In this document: positions 27,501 through 37,032 of the stretch, piece by piece
Position numbering within the stretch: the stretch's first letter is position 1
How the letters are laid out: each line of letters opens with the position of its first letter
Origin: Setophaga petechia
Lineage: Eukaryota; Chordata; Aves; Passeriformes; Parulidae
Direction of reading: 5' to 3'
Length of the DNA stretch: 64,000 nucleotides
Assembly (NCBI GenBank): GCA_024362935.1
Contig: JANCRA010000060.1
Coordinates: 1,242,501-1,306,500 of the forward strand
Made by a program: the position numbers and the translations under genes
The notes under the pieces: model-generated
What the model saw: the letters and a program-made list of their open reading frames with translations, nothing else
Database searches by the model: none
What the model was told of the DNA's origin: nothing

Positions 27501-27877
27501 CATATATTTAACTTTTGTTTCATATGGATACTTTTTCATATAAAAACCATTAAATAGTACCATGACAAGTAATGTCTGCCCCTTCTTGCACAATACCAAG
27601 CATAATTCCAGCTCTTTGTAATACCTTTGAACTTGCCTGGGCTACCAAGAGCTAGAGAGGAAGGAAGAGGGGATAAGTGTGGACTTCTGCAGGCACTATA
27701 AGCAGAAATATCAATGCTGCTGTTTACATTTTTAGGGATTAAGTAAACTAGATGAGCTGGTTTGAACCGAGGTAGAAAGAGGGGAATTTCCTGCCACACG
27801 ACTTGTAGATCATTGCCCTGGCTCTCTCAGCCAGGAAGCTGCTCTTAGGCTCTCTAGTGTGGCTGATCCTCACAGTC
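27501..27877. other. no feature seen
   Basis: Unassigned sequence between the solo LTR and the CR1 element. Confidence 0.4.
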
Positions 27878-28244
27878 CTTGATGTTGTCCACATGGATTA
27901 GGTGCTGGAGTTTATCCAGAGAAGGGCAACACAGCTGGAAAAGGGTTTGCAGCACAAGATCATGAGGAGTGGCCGAGGGAGCTGGCGGGGGTCAGCCTGG
28001 AGAAAAGGAGGCTCAGGTGAGACTCTGCAACTCCCTGACAGGAGGGTGGAGCCAGGCTCTTTCTCTGGCAACAAGCAACAGGGTAAGAGGAAATGGCCTC
28101 AAGTTTCTACCAAGGGAGGACTAGATTGGATATCAGGGAAAATTTCTTCACTAAAATGGTAGTCAGGCATTGGAACAGGCTGCCTAGGGCAGTGTTGGAG
28201 TTACCACTCCTGGAAGTGTTCAAAAAATGTGTGGATGGGGCAGC
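27878..28244 (+). mobile_element. CR1 LINE, left part (split by an insertion)
   Basis: The text matches the distal part of CR1: 'tggagtttatccagagaag', 'gggcaacacagctggaaaag', 'cagcctggagaaaaggaggc', 'gattggatatcagggaaaat', 'ttcttcactaaaatggtagt', 'caggcattggaacaggctgc', then 'aaaaaatgtgtggatggggc'. It stops abruptly there. The expected next CR1 words ('gatgtggttcagtggtgg') appear only at 30,011, so about 1.76 kb has been inserted into this copy. Confidence 0.88.
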
Positions 28245-28533
28245 TGGGTGTTAAGGAAACTTCCCAGTCTGTCCCATTCCCAAGACTCTCTGGCAGTCAC
28301 TCTTCCAGTACCAGTGACTTTAACTGCAAAGGGACTGAAGCCCCTTTGCAGCAGCAGCTGCAGTGAGCTGAGGCGTGCCCTGCTTGACTCCCTGCACGAA
28401 TCCCTGCGCTCCTCACTCTCACAGGCAGACCAGCTTTCTCACCAGTTCAACCCCAGGTTTCCCATGGGGGTCTCAGATGTCTTGTTCCATAAAGCCCTTT
28501 ATTTCCTGCACAGTAGCAGAGGAACAGCTTGAA

Positions 28534-29124
28534 TGTTGAGAAATAATTCATGCTATAAAAGAATGTATTTTGTAAAGATTGTAAAATCCAAACGAGTCTC
28601 TGACCACAAGCAGCCTGAGAGGCTGACGTCTATTCGAATTCCGAAATTCACGAAGGCAGCAGGATAACGATCGGCATTTAGCTTATGAACAGACGCAGAA
28701 GACGCCTTAGAGCGATCAGGAAGACCCCTCATCGCCCTGTGAATAACATCGATCAAGACAGCTGAAGTCGTCAGAAAGAGATACATGTGAATACCCGACT
28801 TCCCGGGATTCGATCAACGCCGGCTATGAACCAGGAAACGACGATTGTCCAGCTCTGCACAGTGAAAGAACCAACTGTGAATATGCAAGTTACAAAAGAA
28901 ACTCGGAGTCCTTCGCCTCAGGCATAATAAACGGTATAAAACATCCCTGCTAGAAGCGGCTCTCGTGAACCGGGGCGGGTCCGATATGATAAGAGGTCGG
29001 ATCCAGGTTCACCCAGTGCCGAACCCGGGCTCGACGCTGTCTCTTTGGCTGTGGTGGTTTTGAGGACTGTATCTTGGCCGTGGAAAAATGTAAATAAATA
29101 TTTTCTCATTTTTTGATAAATTAG
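28534..29124 (+). mobile_element. LTR of family 2, plus orientation, 3' end cut
   Basis: It begins TGTTGAGAAATAATTCATGC and runs through family words shared with the copies at 29,125, 30,786 and 51,765, such as 'attgtaaaatccaa', 'tctctgaccacaagcagcc' and 'tggctgtggtggttttgagg'. An AATAAA-type signal near 29,093 supports the plus orientation. Its end lacks the family's TGATCATTTATAACA terminus; instead it abuts the start of an inverted copy at 29,125. It lies inside the segment that splits the CR1 element. Confidence 0.75.
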
Positions 29125-29751
29125 TGTTATAAATGATCAAATCGTGAGTCAAAATTATCAAAAATTTAGCAAAGATTTATTAATTTGCCTGCAAGACCGA
29201 AGTTCAGTCTTTGAAACCACCACAGCCAGAGACAGCATGGAACTCGGGATCAGCGCCGGGTGAACCTGGATCTGACCTCCCGAGAGTCTCCCCGTTCACG
29301 CTCGCTGCCCGAGGCAAAGATGACCAAATTTCCTTTGTGTCTCTTCACATGCATCGCTGTTGCTTTCCATGTGCAGAGGTGGACAAAGGCTGAGTCCAGG
29401 TGTGCCATCGGCTTCGATCTTAGGAGGAGCCGTGTATTCAGATGTATCAGGTTGGCGCAACTGAGTATCTTGATAGATGCAATAAGCAAGGCGATAATCG
29501 CTTTCGGGTGACTCTGGACAACTCGAGAAACTCGTGATTATCACCCTGGAAGCTTCTATTCTTACATTATGGCGTAGATCGTTATCTTAACTTGTGTCCT
29601 GGAACTAGTTGAATCTAAATAAGACAGCTGCTCCCCGGCCGGGGTGGTCAAAAGACATGGTTTGGATTTCACAATATTTTATACCATACATTAATAGCAT
29701 GAATTATCCCTACCATATATTACATTAGCTTTCGACTGATCATTTCTAACA
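29125..29751 (-). mobile_element. LTR of family 2, minus orientation
   Basis: The ends are TGTTATAAATGATCA and TGATCATTTCTAACA, a 15-bp inverted repeat with one mismatch. Internal words match the minus-strand copy at 51,765-52,667, for example 'gggtgaacctggatctg', 'gcagaaatgaccaaa'-like text and 'ggtggtcaaaagacat'. The flanks (ATTAG on the left, ATCTG on the right) give no clean target duplication, so the junction with the plus-strand copy on its left may come from rearrangement rather than simple insertion. Confidence 0.78.
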
Positions 29752-30005
29752 ATCTGATGCCTCTAAGGAGCAGCCCAGCAAAGGACTCCTGGGCTTTTAC
29801 CCCCTCACAGTCCAAGCTTGTGCAAGTCTTGGCTCTTCCTGCCTAGTCCTCAGCTCTTGCATTGTCTGAGCACCTGGCTGGGCCACAGATCCAGGGCCCT
29901 TTGTTATGCACAGGATTGGCGTTTCCCAGCCTCCCTTTAGGGAGTTCAGTCGGCAGCTGTCACTGCAGCTACACCACCAGTTCTGGCACTGAATGGATTC
30001 CTCGA

Positions 30006-30105
30006 CAGGGTGATGTGGTTCAGTGGTGGCCCAGACAGTGCAGAGTTAACAACCGGACTTATGGTGTCAGAGGGCTTTTCAAACCTAGGTGATTCTGTGA
30101 TAATT
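30006..30105 (+). mobile_element. CR1 LINE, right part (3' end of the split copy)
   Basis: 'gtgatgtggttcagtggtgg' followed by 'cagtgcagagttaacaaccg', 'gacttatggtgtcagagggc', 'ttttcaaacctaggtgattc' and 'tgtgataat' is a complete CR1 3' terminus. It continues the text broken off at 28,244, in the same orientation, so the two parts are one element. Confidence 0.85.
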
Positions 30106-30785
30106 CCATTATTATCTCATCTGTGCCTGTGCTGCAGAACAGCAGTCCAGGACTCCACAAAAGGCAGCAGCATTTGCCCTAACACCACCTCCTCCCCATG
30201 TGTTTTTGACTGACCTGTGGGTTTTTTTTTTTTTCTGCAGTTCTCCCAGAAAGTGTTTGTTTCTATTTTTCTCCTGGAAGACACTGAAGAAAAGTGGTGC
30301 TGCTGGCAATGTCACGCAAAATTATACACTGAGATGTTGAACATCCAACGTAGCAATAACCACCATGTGAGGGCTGGGAAGCAGATGGCTCTTTGGCTGT
30401 ACAGGCAGCCAGGGCTGAGGTTCCTCAGTGCTTTTGGAGTTGTTCAGTCAAGGCAAGTGTGCTCTGTGTGGCTATGGGCCAAGGCTCCAAGAGGATGGAG
30501 CTGCTGAGGCCCTGGATGGGCCGGCTGACTTCACCCTGATACTGAAATTGGCCGGATAGAAACTTTGTAACACCGTTTTGAGTATCAGAAGAAGACATTC
30601 TTTATTGTAACATGCTGGTCACTCAGGGGGATCCTTCCTCCATTCCAGTAGGATGTGTTGGGTGAACAGGGATTTTATCATGCACACTGATTACATATTC
30701 ATTAGCTATCCCCGCTGCCTTGGCTTTATTTTACATAGTCACATATCTTACCAGAAGTCCTTACATGGTACTTTGGGGTCCGTCT
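30106..30785. other. unassigned; possible old LTR fragment
   Basis: No gene is seen. The part from about 30,535 carries several TTTATT words (minus-strand AATAAA) and could be a decayed LTR, but I found no second copy in the window to confirm it. Confidence 0.35.
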
Positions 30786-31395
30786 TTTATACATTATAAA
30801 ATAATTCATGCTTAGGGGAGAATGTATACTATAAAAATTGTAAAATCCGAGTCTCTGACCACAAGCAGCCCAGAGACAGATAACTATGGAATTTCGAAAC
30901 TCCTGGCAGCAGCAGGAGAACAATGCTTCGTTTACCAATGAAAGAATATGGCCAGCACAGACATGGGCTTCCTCTGGAGCCACCAGGGAACACCCAAGGG
31001 TGATAATTTCTTGGTAGATACAATCAATCAAGATAACCGAAGTCGCCAAGGAACTTACATCTGAATATGCAACTTCCCCTGACACATCAGCGCCTGCCAC
31101 TACTCAGGAAACAAATTGTCCAGCCCTGCACAGTGAAAGAAACTGTCATACATATGTGAGGTTACAAAAGAAATCGGTCTCAGGCATAAAAAACTGAATA
31201 AAACAGCCCCACTGGAAGTGGCATTCATGGACAGAGGGATATCCCCTCTGATAGAGGTCAGACCCAGGTTCACCCCGTGCCGATCCCAGGCTAGACGCTG
31301 TCTCCTTGACTGTGGTTTTTGAGGACCCTATTTTGGTCGCGGAAATAAAATCTTTCTATTTATTAATTTGGATTTCTGGCTGATCATTTATAACA
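30786..31395 (+). mobile_element. LTR of family 2, plus orientation
   Basis: The family words 'ataattcatgc', 'gtaaaatccgagtctctgac', 'cacaagcagcccagagac', 'gcacagtgaaagaaactg' and 'gcggaaataaaatctttc' occur in order, ending with TGATCATTTATAACA at 31,381-31,395. An AATAAA is placed as expected near the end. The 5' border is approximate because the usual TGTT start is not clear. The next element, the family A provirus, starts only 66 bp downstream. Confidence 0.75.
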
Positions 31396-31461
31396 GTCTT
31401 CAAATTCTGGTGTCCATTTTAGGTGGCTATTCCTCAACCCCTGCTTTTGAGTAAATGCAAT

Positions 31462-32111
31462 TGAAATAAAACTCAACAGGGCAGGAGTTTTATTTCTCCT
31501 TTTAATGCCTTTATTAAAGAGATCAGCTCAGGATTAGGAAGTTCGACGAGGCGGCCGTCTCCGTCGTCTTCCCAGCGTGGCTCAGAGGAGGAGGAGGTGC
31601 AGCTTTGTCCACTAAGGGGCAGAGCTGGGGGTCCACTCCTCACAGGGACGTCTGGGCGGGACCCCGGTATTTCTTCGCTTTTCCCTGCGTCCAAGCTCCA
31701 GGTCCCAGTCCCAGGCAGCTTCTTTGTAGTCAGGGCGAGGGGGCACTGAGGTCTCCTAACATCTCTGCAGGTTCAGCACTCCACTCCTCACATCCACGAA
31801 TCATTCCAATTCTTCAATTTTATATTTGGCTCGTTGGTTTTGGGGTTTTTATAAGTTCAATAAGTCCCATGGTACCTTGGGTTTCTTAAAATCTACATAT
31901 TGTAATGAAGCCCTCCTCCTCAGTAACACAAAATAGGGCTTTTACCTGCCTCTGGCTAGGTCGTTAAGTGATACAAAGAGAACTATCAACTCTAACGACT
32001 TATAGTTAACATAACAAGTAACCCTGCCTAGCAGCTCTGCTTCAGCAGCTCTGGTTTATAGAATTTAACAAAATTCAGTTTTTTCCACTAAACAAAACTC
32101 CGTTCATAACA
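31462..32111 (-). mobile_element. 3' LTR of the family A provirus
   Basis: On the minus strand it starts TGTTATGAACGGAG and ends GAGTTTTATTTCA. A TATA-like TTATAAAAACC lies near 31,850. The polyadenylation signal AATAAA lies at 31,510-31,515 on the minus strand, close to the end, so U5 is short. It matches the 5' LTR except for A/T and C/T differences in the 'aaagNgatcag' and 'ctctaaNgac' words. Confidence 0.93.
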
Positions 32112-32742
32112 GACCCCCCTCTTTTACTTTGATCGAGTTAAAGCTCGCATCAACTTGCAATTTGTACTGATCAAAAATCTCCCGAGCACTCTGATAATCA
32201 TGGTTATTTAACTTTGTTACTTTTCTTGGCCTCTTCCGGTTGGTTTGTACAGCTAATACTACTATTTTAATAAAACACAAAAATAAACATAGTAAACAGA
32301 GCAATTTTACAAGTATACCCACAGTGAAAAGGTGTACTTTTTCCCATACCTCCTTTTTGAAACTCCCTAGGTTATCTCACCAACTGGAATCAGGTGTAGG
32401 AGTTTGTTTTTGAGTGTTTTCACATGTTAATCTTCTCACCTCTTTTGAAATGTTTCTAATAATTGCATTCTTAATCTCCAATACTGCTTGGAGCCTGATA
32501 ATTCTGTTTAACATAGGTACTGGGGTTTGAACCCGGCCTCTACAATTCTGGATCTTTTCAATTTCTATTGAACTTTGCTCTTTAACATTGTTGTATATAG
32601 GAACTCCTAAACTTGATCCAGTTTCTTTAGCGGCATAGCTGCTAGACCAGTCTATTGACAATTCAGTGTATGCTGTAAGGTCAGAGGTCAAAACCAGGTA
32701 TTTAGAGTTGTCCTGAAATGTGTATTTACACAGTTCTTTCAT
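32104..32742 (-). pseudogene. env: env remnant: transmembrane subunit part
   Basis: Two broken minus-strand frames fill the slot just upstream of the polypurine tract. The first (32,377-32,742) has a leucine/isoleucine heptad pattern ending near RLQAVLEIKNAIIRN, which suits the coiled-coil core of a retroviral transmembrane subunit. The second (32,104-32,322) has a hydrophobic stretch LLCLLCLFLCFIKIVVLAV followed by a basic stop-transfer NRKRPRK and a cytoplasmic tail, and its stop lies within the LTR. The disulphide loop expected between coiled coil and membrane anchor is absent, and the two frames are separated by a stop. This is a decayed or deleted env, not a working one. Confidence 0.7.
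32112..32130 (-). other. polypurine tract
   Basis: On the minus strand AAAGTAAAAGAGGGGGGTC lies directly against the TGTT start of the 3' LTR. This is the usual position and composition of the plus-strand primer for reverse transcription. Confidence 0.9.
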
Positions 32743-32756
32743 TTTCTTAACGGGGT

Positions 32757-33281
32757 TTACCTTTTTTCAGTACACTTATAAGCTTCATGTGCTTCATGGT
32801 AGGTACACTTGTCTCTTTTCTCAACAGATTCTAATTTATTTAGACTTCCTGGAATCCACCGAGTACCCGAATTTTTTACTGCTAAATACCTGTTACAAGC
32901 TATTTTTCTTACCAGATCTACTGAGCTTGCTTCAGCAGCATCATATTCAAAGCATAACCAAGCTTCTCTTACAGGGCCCTCTCCCAGGAGTGACTGCCTA
33001 AAAGTGGCAGTATTCTGTGTTATCCAATTTATTCTATTTTTCTGATAAAAGACCAATTGAGAGAGGTCAGCACAATTAGGGTTAGGACTGATGTGGACTC
33101 TATGCAAGCAGCTCACTTCTTTCTCTTCATGAAGGGGTTGGTAGCACTCGCTGCACGGCTCTCCTGGGCTCCCCAGAGCACCACCAGCAATTAGAGCCAT
33201 CATTACTACCCTTCCCAAGAGTCCGGTATGGGTCATCTTGCACAGCCTGCCCACCCGGCCTTGCCTCTTGGGGAATCTCAC
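32757..33281 (-). pseudogene. env: env remnant: leader and N-terminal surface subunit
   Basis: This 174-codon open frame begins in the place of env, after integrase. It has a hydrophobic signal-peptide-like segment (LLGRVVMMALIAGGALG, about residues 21-37) followed by cysteine pairs (CSEC and others). It stops before reaching any recognisable fusion peptide and is out of frame with the transmembrane fragment to its left. The N-terminal layout (leader, then closely spaced Cys pairs) resembles the frame at 59,121-59,492 of the second provirus. The assignment rests on position and architecture, since the sequence itself has no motif I can name. Confidence 0.6.
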
Positions 33282-33549
33282 TGAGAAGAAGCTTCCAAGC
33301 TCTTTAGAGTCCCTTTTACCTGCTTCTCTGGCTAAGTCCCTCTTGGTCTGTTCCCTGCTAATTTTGATTTCTCCTAGGGGAGTGCTCTGCAGAGGATTAA
33401 CTAGGAGTTTTTAAATCGGGTAAACTAGAATTGCTTATTTACCATTTCAAACCTTCTACAAACTTATTTTACATACAGAACTGTCTTGAAACATTTTTAA
33501 CATCTTAAGCTATGTTATAACTCCAATACCAATTATTTTCTCATACCGT

Positions 33550-34225
33550 TCAGTCTTTTTGACTCTTCCTCCTGAGAGTCAACTTTAAATCTTTTGGTCC
33601 TTTTATTACAGTATACTGAGGCAAATTCACTTGTGATGTGGTTGACTCTTGTCCAGTGCCCGGAGGTGAGAGTGGTGTGGTGTCTGGCCCAATGCCAGAG
33701 GGAGAAGCTGATGTCGTATCTGGTCCCGTACCTGGGGGTGAAACTGGCCCTTTTATTCTCGTAATGTGAGTCCAACCTTTTTCCCTGGTCCGCACAGCCG
33801 AATTAGTGATGAGGAGTACCTGAAAGGGGCCTTCAAATTTCGGCATTAATGATCCTGCATTCCACGATTTTATCAAAACCCAATCTCCTGGGCTAATGTT
33901 ATGAACCTTTGCGTCCAGAGGGGAAGTGTGGGGGAGGTATCCCTTTTTAGCTTCTTCCCCTTCTAGATAGTCTCCCGTGCTGTATGGTGTTAACAGAAAT
34001 GGCAGCCCAAACATCATTTCATAAGGTGAAATTCTTATGTCAGACCGAGGTCTTGTTCTGATGCGCAAAAGCGCTAGGGGTAAGCATTTTAGCTAATTAC
34101 TCTCCCAGAACTCTGGGGGTGCCACGGAGTATGTATCTTAATGCTTCAATTATATTTTGCAATGTTCAGGACATAAAATGTGGGCCTCGGTCTGAGTCTA
34201 TAGTGTTCACCATTCCCCTCTCTTG
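33550..34225 (-). pseudogene. pol: pol remnant: C-terminal part of integrase
   Basis: The first part, out of frame and with stops, carries DSDRGPHF near 34,180-34,205, the second catalytic Asp region of the integrase core. From 34,068 a clean 172-codon frame follows. It has SPYEMMFGLPF, the conserved core end of gammaretroviral integrases, then GDWVLIKSW, which belongs to the C-terminal SH3-like domain, and finally a proline/glycine-rich repeat tail (PPGTGPDTT units) and a basic end. The zinc-binding HHCC domain and the first catalytic Asp are missing, because the deletion runs from protease straight into this region. No intact enzyme is possible. Confidence 0.88.
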
Positions 34226-34301
34226 GAACAATCCCGACCCCCAAATGAACTTGCAGATCCCTTCCTAACAAACTTTTTCTAGTTTAGGCAGATAAATGAA
34301 A

Positions 34302-34505
34302 TTAGCTTCCCACTCTCTTGACATCTTCAACCACTGATGCTCTAAATGGTTTCTCTTCCGCACCTAAAACTTCACAGAATTTTTTCCTAATTTCCATACC
34401 TTTTGGTATTTTGTTGAGACAGGACTTATCTGCTCCTGTATCAACTAAAAATTCAAATTCTTCATTTAGGGGTCCCCTAAGGTGTAAAGCCCCTGACACT
34501 CCTAA
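34302..34505 (-). pseudogene. pro: protease (pro) remnant
   Basis: The frame contains FLVDTGADKSCL, the catalytic LVDTGA signature of retroviral aspartic proteases, about 20 residues in. It opens immediately after the gag stop but in a different frame: the pro frame is closed by TGA at 34,506-34,508, so the overlap with gag is only a few bases. Known gammaretroviruses place pro in frame after a UAG that is read through, so this arrangement is odd and may reflect a one-base change. The frame ends after about 66 codons, far short of a normal protease of roughly 125 residues, where the large pol deletion begins. Confidence 0.85.
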
Positions 34506-36265
34506 TCATCACCTCTAAGAACTCTTTCTAAGTTATCTTGTTCCTTGGCTATTGCCACATCGAGACTGAGCTTCTTACAAAACCTCCTGATGTGTCCTGC
34601 TTCTTCACAATAAGAGCAGCGCTTTTCACTCTCAGGGGTTTGAGGTCTCTCCATTTCTCTTGTACCTGACTGCCTAAGAGGCCTATCTTTGCCTCCTCCT
34701 GGCGGTGGACCTACCCACCCCACACTTTGTTTTCGTGGTATAGAATTGCTTGCTCCCCCGCTTTCTCTAGCCACAGCGACCATGATTCTAGCTTTGGCCT
34801 TTGCCTTTTCTTCGTCCCTCCTTAAATACACCTTCAATGCCTCCCTTAATAACTCATTAATGTCCTTGTTTTGCCATTCTTCAATCTTTTCCAGTTTCCT
34901 CCGTATATCTGGCCAAGATTTGGTAACAAATTGGACTTTCAGTAGCATTTGACCTTCTGTGGTGTCTGGGTCTATTCTAGAGTATAACTGGAAGTTCCGC
35001 TTTAGGCGATTAAGCCAAGCAGCAGGAGTTTCATCCTTTTCTTGTGTACCCTCAAATGCCAATTTGGTATTAGTTCCTTTGGGAACTAACTCTTTGATCC
35101 CCCGAATCATTAAAGATCTATATTCCATCATGGCCTTCCTCCCCTCCTCCTGATTAGGGTTCCAGTTGGGATCCGTTAGGGGCAATTTTTGTTCACCGGA
35201 TTGCACCTGGGGTCCTGGACGGTTATCTCTCTCCCAAAGTCTTATGCCAGCCGCCCTAATCATCTGTACCTCTTCTGAGGAGAATAATATATTTAAAATA
35301 GAATTCATCTCCCCCCAAGTGTAGATATTTGGACCTAAGAATTGATCTACTTGGTTGGCTATGCCCACTGGGTCCTCAACTAAATGCCCCAACTCTTTCT
35401 TAAATCCCCTCACTTCAGAAGCTGTTAGAGGAGCATTCACAAAGCCAACACCTCCCACTGCTCCTCCCATAGGAACTTCTCTGAGGGGAAAAAGTCTCTC
35501 TGCCTTAGAGGTCTTGGATCTGGTACCACAGTAAGGCCCATCTTCAGATGCCAAACTAGTTTGAGGGATATCTGGGTTACCCTGAACTTTCTGCAGATCA
35601 GCAGGTGTACCGGACAAGGAGGCATTTGTATCCCAACTAGGAGGAGGTAAAGGGACAGCGATAGCAGGGGGAAAAGAGTTATTAGGCGGAGTTAGAGAAG
35701 CGGTGGAGAATGCAGCAGGTGGAGTAGTCACTTGTGGTGTTGCAGAAGGAGTAGAAGGAGGAATTTGAGGGGGCGGTAATGGGATGGCAGCCGGGGGAAG
35801 AACCGGGCCAGCCATTGGAGGTGCCTGAACAAGAGGATTGTAAGGTGGAGGCGCAGCAGGAGGCAAATAATCTAGGGGGTCCCATCTTTTACCAATTTCA
35901 GCCTCCCCTCCTTCATTCTCATCTTTTTTCTTCTGCACTTTACAAATTTGTACTTCTTTGTCTTCAATAGCATTCTTTAACCAGCAATCTACATACAGTA
36001 ATTGCTCAGGATCAGTATCTCCTCGAGCTGTCAGATAATTACTTAGTTGCTGACATATCCACTTGTCTCTTGTCCCACACCAAGGCCATCCTCCTTGCAT
36101 TTCTAATTCTGGCCAGACTTCTACACAGTAGTGGATCATCTTTATCTTATCTAATCCCTTTGTGTCCTCTGTCAAATCCCATTTTTCTAACAGTTCCCCT
36201 AAGGGGCTACCGAGAGGTATATTCCTTAGTCTCTTGCCTGTTTTTTTACTATTACACCCTCCCAT
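34502..36265 (-). CDS. gag: Gag polyprotein, full open frame
   Basis: An uninterrupted frame encodes about 587 residues from the Met at 36,263-36,265, chosen over an in-frame Met five codons earlier because it gives MGGCNSKK, a classic N-myristoylation signal. The matrix region follows. Counting from the upstream Met, a PPPY late-domain motif lies at residues 144-147 in a long proline-rich linker. The capsid begins near PLREVP (about residue 265) and has a major-homology-like region around residues 409-440. A highly charged helix follows (about 470-500). Nucleocapsid has a single CCHC zinc knuckle, CSYCEEAGHIRRFC, at 555-568. One knuckle, PPPY and this order are typical of gammaretroviruses. 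Gag assembles virus-like particles at the plasma membrane and packages RNA. It ends in TAG. This is the only intact retroviral gene in the window. Confidence 0.92.
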   Translation of the reverse strand: MGGCNSKKTGKRLRNIPLGSPLGELLEKWDLTEDTKGLDKIKMIHYCVEVWPELEMQGGWPWCGTRDKWICQQLSNYLTARGDTDPEQLLYVDCWLKNAIEDKEVQICKVQKKKDENEGGEAEIGKRWDPLDYLPPAAPPPYNPLVQAPPMAGPVLPPAAIPLPPPQIPPSTPSATPQVTTPPAAFSTASLTPPNNSFPPAIAVPLPPPSWDTNASLSGTPADLQKVQGNPDIPQTSLASEDGPYCGTRSKTSKAERLFPLREVPMGGAVGGVGFVNAPLTASEVRGFKKELGHLVEDPVGIANQVDQFLGPNIYTWGEMNSILNILFSSEEVQMIRAAGIRLWERDNRPGPQVQSGEQKLPLTDPNWNPNQEEGRKAMMEYRSLMIRGIKELVPKGTNTKLAFEGTQEKDETPAAWLNRLKRNFQLYSRIDPDTTEGQMLLKVQFVTKSWPDIRRKLEKIEEWQNKDINELLREALKVYLRRDEEKAKAKARIMVAVARESGGASNSIPRKQSVGWVGPPPGGGKDRPLRQSGTREMERPQTPESEKRCSYCEEAGHIRRFCKKLSLDVAIAKEQDNLERVLRGDD

Positions 36266-36433
36266 CTCTTCAGATCTCAAAGGTATCTCTACCGACAGGT
36301 AATCTCAAAAAAATTTAGCTGCCTGAAGCTCAGGACTTTATACTGTAAACACTGCCTGATGTAGTGTGCCTAACCTTCCAACACCGTATCAGGACTTAAA
36401 AACAAATCCTCAGCCTACCGAGCTTTCGCTGGG

Positions 36434-36607
36434 ATTTGTGCCTGGCCTCCTGCGCCAGGACTTAATATGCCTGCAGGGCTTGTGAGGTTGCCCGAATCCT
36501 TCGCGGGACTTTCGGGACTTATTTGTGCCTGGCCTCCTGCGCCAGGACTTAATATGCCTGCAGGGCTTGTGAGGTTGCCCGAATCCTTCGCGGGACTTTC
36601 GGGACTT
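36434..36607 (-). repeat. two 87-bp direct repeats in the proviral leader
   Basis: Units 36,434-36,520 and 36,521-36,607 appear identical by eye (each starts 'atttgtgcctggcctcctgc'). They lie between primer binding site and gag, where gammaretroviruses carry the packaging and dimerisation signals. The duplication looks recent, as no difference was seen between copies. Confidence 0.9.
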
Positions 36608-37012
36608 ACAATCTGCCTGACATCCTTCGTCAGAACCTTTGGGGTGCCGTGCCACTCATACCACTATTTCCTCCGCACGCCCGGAGGGGGGGGTGCCCTA
36701 CTTCCCCCTTAGGAGACGACTCACTCACACCAATTCCACACGCTTCCCCCTGTTCCCGGCTGGCCCCTTCGCAGGAGTCCAGAAACGCGGTACTGAGGGG
36801 TCCACAATCGCTTCGGAAGTCCGCGCTGCCGGCCTCCGTCTCATTCATACAACACTCACTCGTCTCCTCCGCCCGTCACCAGATAGTTCCTCACCAATCC
36901 GGTGCTCCTCTGCGTCAGTCGTCCTGAGCCGATCTTCTTCTCTGGTCCTGATTGCCAGCTATCCTTCGAGGTCCAAGATGGCCGGTCCTGGTGTCCTCTG
37001 CAGGCGTGGCGG

Positions 37013-37030
37013 ATCCCGGACGAGCCCCCA
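37013..37030 (-). other. primer binding site for tRNA-Pro
   Basis: Two bases beyond the 5' LTR end the minus strand reads TGGGGGCTCGTCCGGGAT, the 18-base complement of the 3' end of proline tRNA used by murine leukaemia virus and many gammaretroviruses. No mismatch is seen. Confidence 0.95.
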
Positions 37031-37032
37031 AC

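Noticed and set aside
36410..36712. Repeated peptide frames in the proviral leader
   Set aside because: They are translations of the 87-bp tandem duplication in a non-coding leader.
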